Assembly: GCA_905186105.1 (NCBI GenBank)
Contig: LR994475.1
Location: 2,395,559 to 2,400,802 of the forward strand
Direction of reading: 5' to 3'
Length of the DNA stretch: 5,244 nt
DNA from: an uncultured Sutterella sp.
Lineage (GTDB): Bacteria; Pseudomonadota; Gammaproteobacteria; Burkholderiales; Burkholderiaceae_F
The notes below the pieces were generated by a model, which made no database searches, had not been told where the DNA came from, and was given only the letters and a program-made list of their open reading frames with translations. Of the stretch, positions 1 through 3,758 are shown piece after piece (the stretch's first letter is position 1; each line of letters opens with the position of its first letter). A program made the translations under genes and the position numbers.

Positions 1-344
1 GTCCCGACCATGGACAGCATGAGCTTAGCCACTGGAGAAGCTTCCTTACCGGCATCGAAGTCAAGCCTTTCATTTATGAATCGAACACTAACCCCACGGT
101 CAGTCAGGTTTTGAACCATCGTCAAAAGATCAGCAAGATTGCGGGCAAGTCGATCAAGGCTATGAACGATCAACACATCACCCTCTCGCACGAAGGCAAG
201 CATCTTTTGTAATTCAGGACGCTCAGTGTCCTTACCCGACTGTTTGTCTACGAAGATCTTTTCGACCTGCAGACCCTTTAGTTCTTCGAGCTGTCGCTCC
301 GGATTCTGATCTAAAGAACTGACTCGAACATATCCAACCAACAT
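1..344 (-). CDS. Serine recombinase (resolvase/invertase family), N-terminal catalytic domain, partial at window edge
   Basis: This encodes a site-specific serine recombinase of the TnpR/Pin resolvase-invertase family, which cuts and rejoins DNA at crossover sites through a 5'-phosphoserine link. Translated from the ATG at 344, 114 codons are present and the frame stays open to the left edge. The start MLVGYVRVSS places the nucleophile at Ser9, after the conserved Tyr5 and Arg7. LDRLARN at residues 63-69 matches the active-site Asp/Arg motif (Asp64, Arg65, Arg68). VDKQSGKDTERP at 32-43 and VSVRFINE at 85-92 are also typical. The C-terminal helix-turn-helix DNA-binding domain lies outside the window. 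Family members of this compact type run to about 180-200 residues. The gene lies downstream of the loader gene in the same direction, with a 149-nt gap. Multimer resolution on a plasmid or island is a likely role (inference); an invertase role cannot be excluded. Confidence 0.94.
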   Translation of the reverse strand, partial: MLVGYVRVSSLDQNPERQLEELKGLQVEKIFVDKQSGKDTERPELQKMLAFVREGDVLIVHSLDRLARNLADLLTMVQNLTDRGVSVRFINERLDFDAGKEASPVAKLMLSMVG

Positions 345-493
345 GATTGTACCCTTTGGGTGTTTGATTGACAGATATGTTCATTATGGGGAAATTAAAC
401 CCAAATTTGACAGGTTTTGATTGAGGACTGGATTGTTCACTGAGGGTGTGCCGAAAAAACTGACTGCACCACTATAACTTCCTCCTGTAAACA
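345..493. promoter_or_regulatory. Noncoding gap upstream of the resolvase; candidate res site and promoter
   Basis: No gene is seen here. TTGACA occurs twice on the plus strand, at 368-373 and 407-412. The first copy opens an imperfect dyad, TTGACAGATATGTTCA (368-383), and a short palindrome CAAATTTG lies at 403-409/410. Serine resolvases usually bind several dyads just upstream of their own gene, so this is a reasonable place for a res site. On the minus strand CATAAT (388-383) is a possible -10 element for the resolvase, but the -35 match is poor. A perfect AGGAGG (486-481, minus) precedes GTG (472) by 8 nt, but that frame closes after 11 codons. The res assignment rests on position and weak repeats only. 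Confidence 0.35.
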
Positions 494-1294
494 CTATTTC
501 ACAAAATTGAGAATGTATAGTATGTAATAACTTTTAAGCATTTCAACAATTCCTGACCCCACTATAGCCTGCAAAGTCTCACTGTCATGTGGTGTGTAAA
601 TTATGGTTGGATGATTCAGTGACAATCGTTGCTCAATAGCTCTACTAAATATTTCTTGGCTACTCTTCCTTTTATGGTAAGACTGATGTTCCCCCAATCC
701 ATCTATCACTAAGATTGGAACATCAATAAGACATCGCAAAACATCGTCATCTCGAATCTTGCCACCTGAAGCACTGTCCTTAGCTACCCACGTTCTTCGA
801 ACTCGATCCAGGATCCCCGTCGCAGAACAATATAACCCTTGAATTTCCTTTAGTTGCAATGCTAGTAAAGCACCCACTGCTAGATGTTGCGCCTGTTTCC
901 TACCTTTCCCAGCTAGCAAAATTCCCATGACTACTTTCTGCTTTCCAAAAGCATCAACAAGTTGGCGAATCTCTTTATAAGTATCAGCCTCACGCTTGGT
1001 CCTTGAGATAAATGTCTCTAGTGTCAAATCCAACATTACCTCTGGAATCAATCGAGCTCCCCAAAGACTTTCTAACGCCCCCGCCTGAAACAAAAATCGA
1101 GCCCTCCGATATTGCTCATTCTTTTCGCGTCTAAGACGATCGCATTCAGGGCAGGGACCACCAACAACCACTCCGTTTAAAAATGGGTATAACCTCCCCA
1201 TATATGAACCATGGACAGGACAATTCAGCGGAACAGTAACAACCTCATTGTCCTCATCTATCCGTACTGGTACAACAAGCTTCTCGTTTTCCAT
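494..1294 (-). CDS. DnaC/IstB-type helicase-loader homologue with degenerate ATPase motifs
   Basis: This 266-residue protein resembles phage and plasmid DnaC-like loaders, AAA+ proteins that deliver the replicative helicase to an origin. The N-terminus has a putative zinc site typical of phage DnaC homologues (Cys25, His28, Cys48, Cys51), followed by a basic helix at about 53-67. The AAA+ core follows. The strand and loop GILLAGKGRKQAQHLA (124-139) aligns with DnaC's Walker A, but the invariant lysine position is Ala135 and the glycines are lost. Walker B reads ILVIDGLG (194-201), keeping Asp198 while the catalytic glutamate is Gly199. The arginine of the family's GERVMDRM segment is also absent in GSGIVEML (246-253). 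The fold is recognisable but ATP hydrolysis is doubtful. ATG 1294 has AGAAG a few bases upstream. It lies 103 nt after the winged-helix gene, in the order usual for initiator then loader. It could be a pseudo-ATPase partner or a decaying gene. Confidence 0.82.
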   Translation of the reverse strand: MENEKLVVPVRIDEDNEVVTVPLNCPVHGSYMGRLYPFLNGVVVGGPCPECDRLRREKNEQYRRARFLFQAGALESLWGARLIPEVMLDLTLETFISRTKREADTYKEIRQLVDAFGKQKVVMGILLAGKGRKQAQHLAVGALLALQLKEIQGLYCSATGILDRVRRTWVAKDSASGGKIRDDDVLRCLIDVPILVIDGLGEHQSYHKRKSSQEIFSRAIEQRLSLNHPTIIYTPHDSETLQAIVGSGIVEMLKSYYILYILNFVK

Positions 1295-1363
1295 TTGTCT
1301 TCTGGTTAGGGTTCGATCTCTTGCTCAAGTTATGGCTTTTTTTTTGCTCTTGATTAAAGCAAT

Positions 1364-1402
1364 ACTTACCTTAAGACTTGCCTTAAGACTTTAGGACTTA
1401 CC
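1364..1402. repeat. Short tandem repeat of a 12-mer, ACTTRCCTTAAG
   Basis: ACTTACCTTAAG (1364-1375) is followed directly by ACTTGCCTTAAG (1376-1387), then ACTT at 1388 and a further ACTTACC at 1396-1402 that overlaps the stop codon of the winged-helix gene. The core CCTTAAG contains the palindrome CTTAAG. The repeats sit in the 103-nt gap between the replication protein and the loader gene, where phage initiator iterons or a regulatory site could lie. Two full copies are few for an origin, so binding by any of the encoded proteins is inference. Confidence 0.6.
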
Positions 1403-1913
1403 AAACTTCTTTACTTGAAATCGCCTGTTCTCCAGTCTTACTAAATCCTTCCTCACAAGGATATTGAGGAAAAGTCTCGCTAAAAGCTTCTCGAAACCCC
1501 ATCCCCATGTCCAAAACTATAGTCCTCGCCCCAAGCAAAACTCTCGTTAACAACTCACACTCTGGCAAATTGTCATAGGCGTTTGCCCAATGTTTTACTA
1601 CATTGGGAGATTCTGGACGATTATGTTTCAAGAAATTCGGAGCCCAAATCATCCCTACCTCCTCATCCATGACGAGCAAATTATGGACAAGCAACTCTTC
1701 GAACTGACGATTGAACACTGCTTTCCCAATCTTGAACTCCTCAGCCAACCCAGACTTTGTAGCCTTTATTGCCCCAAGACTCGTCAAATCTTGATGAGTC
1801 AAAATCCGGATAAAGATATATTGAGCTCCCCGAGACAACATACGAATCTTCTGATCATTCCAAATCGCAGTTGAGATTTTGCGATATTTACGTACACGTT
1901 TAGCGTTTTGCAT
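1398..1913 (-). CDS. Winged-helix phage/plasmid replication protein (initiator-like)
   Basis: From ATG 1913 this gives 171 residues. KYRKISTAIWND (9-20), TSLGAIKATKSGLAEEF (44-60) and the segment from NFLKHNRP to LPEC (93-119) are features I recognise from a phage/prophage family that carries an N-terminal winged helix and is usually encoded just before a DnaC-like loader. By analogy with lambda O and DnaD/DnaT-like proteins it would bind the origin or help recruit the loader and helicase; this role is inferred. The C-terminus is short and low in conserved features. An in-frame TTG at 1943 would add ten residues, but AGGAG (1930-1926) lies 12 nt before ATG 1913, so I prefer the ATG. The start overlaps the end of the HTH gene by 14 nt, which suggests translational coupling. 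Family membership is fairly sure; the molecular role is not. Confidence 0.76.
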   Translation of the reverse strand: MQNAKRVRKYRKISTAIWNDQKIRMLSRGAQYIFIRILTHQDLTSLGAIKATKSGLAEEFKIGKAVFNRQFEELLVHNLLVMDEEVGMIWAPNFLKHNRPESPNVVKHWANAYDNLPECELLTRVLLGARTIVLDMGMGFREAFSETFPQYPCEEGFSKTGEQAISSKEVW

Positions 1914-2247
1914 AGCGTTTTCTTTCTCCTGCCGTATCGACAAAATGCAAAATATCAGCTAGTTTCCATTCATGAATAGAAAAGCGTTGAGGAATCAATC
2001 CTTGTTTTTCCCACTCATAGACACTCTGAGGAGAACAATTCAACAACTCTGATACTTCTCCAACACGAACTGCTATACGCGTTCGTTCATAAGACTTTTT
2101 AACAGTCAAAAACGCAGCTAATACTTCTTCAGAAGCTGGATGAGCAGAGTTGCATAGAACGTCGAAAAAAGGTGCGTCAACACTAATGTGAAAAGAAAGA
2201 ATGTCGCTCGAATTTAAAGCTGAAGCTTCTCGAGTAGCAATCTTCAA
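1900..2247 (-). CDS. Helix-turn-helix DNA-binding protein (MerR/excisionase-like C-terminal domain), 5' end uncertain
   Basis: The 115-residue frame ends in a domain at about 57-104 of the MerR/AlpA/excisionase type. VGEVSELLNCSPQSVYEWEK (62-81) is a good helix-turn-helix, then GLIP and a wing leading into HEWKLADILHF. It is probably a DNA-binding regulator or accessory replication protein. The frame has no ATG or GTG start. TTG 2247 is the first usable start and has only a weak upstream purine run. That TTG overlaps the stop of a 37-codon ORF as TTGA, which allows termination-reinitiation. Alternatively the gene begins at ATG 2357 and the frame is rejoined by a -1 shift at A8T4 (2276-2265), giving about 152 residues. 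In that case the added part would end in GTKKKFYSVEKLLKIATREA, which reads like the end of another DNA-binding fold. The frame shown is certain to be open; which start is used is not. Confidence 0.65.
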   Translation of the reverse strand: MKIATREASALNSSDILSFHISVDAPFFDVLCNSAHPASEEVLAAFLTVKKSYERTRIAVRVGEVSELLNCSPQSVYEWEKQGLIPQRFSIHEWKLADILHFVDTAGERKRYAKR

Positions 2248-2357
2248 CAGCTTTTCGACTGAATAAAATTTTTTTTGGTTCCAAACGGGCGAAGATTAAT
2301 TAATAAATCTTCGCTGATCAGTTTTTTTGCTTCTGCTCTTGTTACAAGTAACTTCAT
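2244..2357 (-). CDS. 37-residue ORF: leader peptide or displaced N-terminus of the HTH protein
   Basis: ATG 2357 has AAGGGG five bases upstream, the best ribosome site in the minus-strand cluster. The frame encodes MKLLVTRAEAKKLISEDLL... and ends with TGA at 2246-2244, overlapping the TTG start of the next frame as TTGA. VTRAEAKKLI resembles the first helix of MerR-like or phage helix-turn-helix proteins, and RPFGTKK resembles a wing. Codons 28-31 read AAA AAA AAT TTT. A -1 shift here continues directly into the HTH frame, and the joined sequence looks more natural than the TGA-terminated tail NFIQSKSC. It is therefore either the true N-terminus of a frameshifted or recoded gene, or a small coupled leader peptide. 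Confidence 0.55.
   Translation of the reverse strand: MKLLVTRAEAKKLISEDLLINLRPFGTKKNFIQSKSC
2265..2276 (-). other. A8T4 homopolymer tract; candidate -1 slippery site or one-base deletion
   Basis: On the minus strand eight A residues are followed by four T. In the frame of ATG 2357 this reads AAA AAA AAT TTT, so the X_XXY_YYZ pattern is met twice, as A_AAA_AAT and A_AAT_TTT. Eleven nt downstream an imperfect stem can form between AGCTT-type arms (2253-2249 with 2221-2217, extended by 2245-2242 with 2225-2222 and a three-base bulge). A perfect 9-bp hairpin lies just upstream at 2289-2314. The layout fits -1 recoding but equally fits a lost A. Confidence 0.45.
2289..2314. repeat. Perfect inverted repeat GCGAAGATT / AATCTTCGC
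   Basis: Nine-base arms (2289-2297 and 2306-2314) enclose the eight-base AT loop AATTAATA. The repeat lies inside the small minus-strand ORF, 12 bases before the A8T4 tract in the direction of transcription. It could form an mRNA hairpin or bind a dimeric regulator. No run of T follows closely enough on either strand for a convincing terminator. Confidence 0.6.
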
Positions 2358-2380
2358 GCACGCCCCTTATTCACAAAATA

Positions 2381-2406
2381 CATCACACTTTCTTAGTGTT
2401 GTGATG
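2381..2406. repeat. Imperfect inverted repeat CATCACA...TGTGATG, operator candidate
   Basis: Outer arms CATCACA (2381-2387) and TGTGATG (2400-2406) surround inner arms ACACT (2385-2389) and AGTGT (2395-2399) with loop TTCTT. The element lies just downstream of the best -10 candidate for the minus-strand cluster, so a bound repressor would block initiation there. The HTH protein encoded by the first genes of that cluster is the obvious candidate ligand (inference). Confidence 0.5.
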
Positions 2407-2413
2407 GTTTTTA

Positions 2414-2442
2414 TTTTTACATACAGTTTTATGTTATTGCAA
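2414..2442 (-). promoter_or_regulatory. Candidate sigma-70 promoter for the minus-strand HTH/replication cluster
   Basis: On the minus strand TTGCAA (2442-2437, 4 of 6 to the -35 consensus) and TAAAAA (2419-2414, 4 of 6 to the -10) are spaced by 17 nt. The predicted start would fall about 50 nt before ATG 2357. The surroundings are strongly AT-rich, so chance matches are easy. No equally good pair was found for the divergent plus-strand gene; a lone TAAAAT at 2464-2469 is the closest -10. Confidence 0.35.
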
Positions 2443-2492
2443 TACTTTTATGTTTATATGATGTAAAATTGTCCTGAAGAGATTTGTCTAAG

Positions 2493-2509
2493 CTGACAGT
2501 AACTTTCAG
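2493..2509. repeat. Near-palindrome CTGACAGTAACTTTCAG in the leader of the orphan gene
   Basis: The 17-base element reads CTGA-AGT-A-ACT-TCAG with two mismatched pairs around a central base. It lies 16 nt before ATG 2525 and just before the AGAAGGA ribosome site, a position suited to an operator or a translation-control site. The assignment rests on symmetry and position only. Confidence 0.4.
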
Positions 2510-2511
2510 AA

Positions 2512-2536
2512 TAGAAGGAATACTATGGAAAACCCC
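2512..2536 (+). promoter_or_regulatory. Ribosome binding site and ATG in the wrong frame, followed by AAAACCCC
   Basis: AGAAGGA (about 2513-2519) stands five bases before ATG 2525, the only convincing initiation signal for the orphan gene. From this ATG the codons are GAA AAC CCC, so A_AAC_CCC (2530-2536) matches the X_XXY_YYZ rule for a -1 slip. One more A in the run would also restore the frame. Either route leads directly into the long frame that ends at 3492. Confidence 0.5.
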
Positions 2537-2544
2537 AAACACCC

Positions 2545-3492
2545 GTGGCTATTTGCTCTCTACAACATCAGGTACTATTCATTGAAGAGTATTGGGACAA
2601 AACTCGCGGTCATCCATTTGTCAACAATCTCCCCGAAATCCTTGTCAAAATTCGAGATGAAATCGAAGAAATTTTACGAACTGCCCCAAACCAAGGCTTA
2701 GAATTCCGACTTAACGACTTCCCTATCAATGGTGAAGACGAAGTCGTCACTGCAAGACACTTCTTGATCTTGCTCTATTGGTTACGACCGATTGAATTAT
2801 CAGGTCGTGACGGAGAAAAGATACCTGGCTTACTCAATGCTGCTATTGACAAAGCAGAAGAAGCTCTTTTAAAACACATCGCAAGAGACGTTAATCGACG
2901 TGCCTCCTTCAGCATTAATGGTGGTGCCTATAGACTACGGATGAGCAATATCATCAGTACACGTACAGACTCTTCTGGGGTCGTTCCTATCAGAAAGAAG
3001 AATGCTCTTTTTACGATTGGTAATTTTTTAACTGAACTAACTGCTGCAAAAGTTCCAAACTTTTACTACAGACGACCAGACTCATCTAAAGCAGAGATGA
3101 TTTTGGCTATGTACAATCACCTTCCCGATTCCGTAAAGGACTCTTTTTTCACAGTCAATTTCATCGGGCGAACCGAAAAGCAACTGCCGCTATACCTGGC
3201 AAAAGATTTATTTCTATTTGCAGACAACGAACAGTGGGCACGCCTTAAACATACTTGTGCATCAGACAACAAAAAGGAAGGGACGAAAGTCTTGACAAAA
3301 TTTCTGCAAGATTTTTTAGAGTACGAGAGACGAAACAATCTCTTTAAATTAGGCGCCTCTACAAAAAATGTATCGGATAGCACCTACCTCAGTCCAAAAG
3401 CTTTGGCTTACCTAGAAATATGCAAGCCACCAGCATGGATCGGGCGTACCGTCGCCACGACTCCCGAGATTGAAGAGGAGGAAGAAGAATAA
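2545..3492 (+). CDS. Hypothetical protein with acidic poly-glutamate tail, divergent from the replication cluster
   Basis: I do not recognise this protein. The frame gives 315 residues from GTG 2545. It appears soluble and mainly helical, with helix-rich stretches at about 30-46, 68-82, 95-117, 155-168 and 245-265. I see no signal peptide, clear membrane segment, P-loop, zinc motif or catalytic signature. The C-terminus is EIEEEEEE, a short acidic tail of the kind found in proteins that touch single-strand binding proteins or mimic DNA (analogy only). Start choice is a problem. GTG 2545 lacks a ribosome site, while ATG 2525 has AGAAGGA five bases upstream but lies in another frame that ends after 58 codons. 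A -1 shift at AAAACCCC (2529-2536) would join them and give a start such as ME(K/N)PQTPVAICS. It is transcribed divergently from the replication cluster across an AT-rich segment and is followed by a strong terminator. Confidence 0.72.
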   Translation: MAICSLQHQVLFIEEYWDKTRGHPFVNNLPEILVKIRDEIEEILRTAPNQGLEFRLNDFPINGEDEVVTARHFLILLYWLRPIELSGRDGEKIPGLLNAAIDKAEEALLKHIARDVNRRASFSINGGAYRLRMSNIISTRTDSSGVVPIRKKNALFTIGNFLTELTAAKVPNFYYRRPDSSKAEMILAMYNHLPDSVKDSFFTVNFIGRTEKQLPLYLAKDLFLFADNEQWARLKHTCASDNKKEGTKVLTKFLQDFLEYERRNNLFKLGASTKNVSDSTYLSPKALAYLEICKPPAWIGRTVATTPEIEEEEEE

Positions 3493-3602
3493 CGACGAAC
3501 TTAGTGGTAGGTGTTCTACTATTGAATTAAACTTTCTATGCTAATAGAGTTGCATCTGCCGTTGCACACAGCATTACCTGAACGCAATTACCTGTTTAAC
3601 AA

Positions 3603-3621
3603 GCCTTTTCGGACAAAAGGC
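3603..3621. repeat. Hairpin GCCTTTT / AAAAGGC in the 3' region of the orphan gene
   Basis: Seven-base perfect arms (3603-3609 and 3615-3621) enclose the loop CGGAC. No T-run follows, so it is not a terminator alone. With the terminator 30 nt downstream it may protect the 3' end of the orphan mRNA or form part of a small RNA. The preceding stretch also has a direct repeat ATTACCTG at 3573-3580 and 3587-3594. Confidence 0.5.
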
Positions 3622-3650
3622 ATTGCCAGTATCGCGCACCAGAATTCAAG

Positions 3651-3682
3651 AGCCTCTGAAAGGAAACTTTCAGAGGCTTTTT
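3651..3682 (+). terminator. Rho-independent terminator after the orphan gene
   Basis: A perfect 12-bp stem, AGCCTCTGAAAG (3651-3662) with CTTTCAGAGGCT (3667-3678), carries a GAAA tetraloop and ends in a T-run through 3682. It lies about 160 nt after the stop of the plus-strand gene and would end that transcript. Confidence 0.9.
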
Positions 3683-3702
3683 ACATTACACCTAGCACTC
3701 AC

Positions 3703-3747
3703 AAAAAAGCTGTTCTTCGGTCAACATTAACCAGAAGAACAGCTTTT
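3703..3747 (-). terminator. Bidirectional terminator between convergent genes
   Basis: GCTGTTCTTC (3709-3718) pairs with GAAGAACAGC (3734-3743), flanked by six A on the left and four T on the right, so a U-run follows the hairpin on both strands. The longer run serves the minus-strand acyltransferase, whose stop codon is 12 nt away. It backs up the plus-strand terminator. Confidence 0.85.
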
Positions 3748-3758
3748 CATTTCCCTCA

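Noticed and set aside
1333..1350. T9 run before the loader gene as a terminator
   Set aside because: No stem of useful length precedes it on either strand.
1590..1874. Plus-strand open frame of 94 codons
   Set aside because: It lies wholly antisense to the winged-helix replication gene, whose family match is clear. It has no ribosome site and no recognisable domain.
1914..1943. TTG 1943 as start of the winged-helix protein
   Set aside because: The AGGAG that could serve this gene lies downstream of that TTG and before ATG 1913, and the ten extra residues match nothing in the family.
2275..2466. Plus-strand open frame whose start (VPNGRRLINKSSLISFF) resembles the end of an excisionase fold
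   Set aside because: It begins at a TTG in a T-run without a ribosome site, lacks the preceding helices and continues into AT-rich junk. It is antisense to the better-supported ORF from ATG 2357.
3117..3383. Minus-strand open frame of 88 codons
   Set aside because: It is inside and antisense to the orphan gene, without a ribosome site or domain.
3513..3533. tRNA D-arm-like stretch on the minus strand (possible tRNA or att fragment)
   Set aside because: Only a D-arm-like segment is present. The following bases do not form an anticodon or T arm, and no acceptor stem or CCA end was found.
3651..3678. Terminator arm AGCCTCTGAAAG as a Neisseriaceae-type DNA uptake sequence
   Set aside because: It only loosely resembles known uptake words and appears only as this one inverted pair, so an ordinary terminator explains it.
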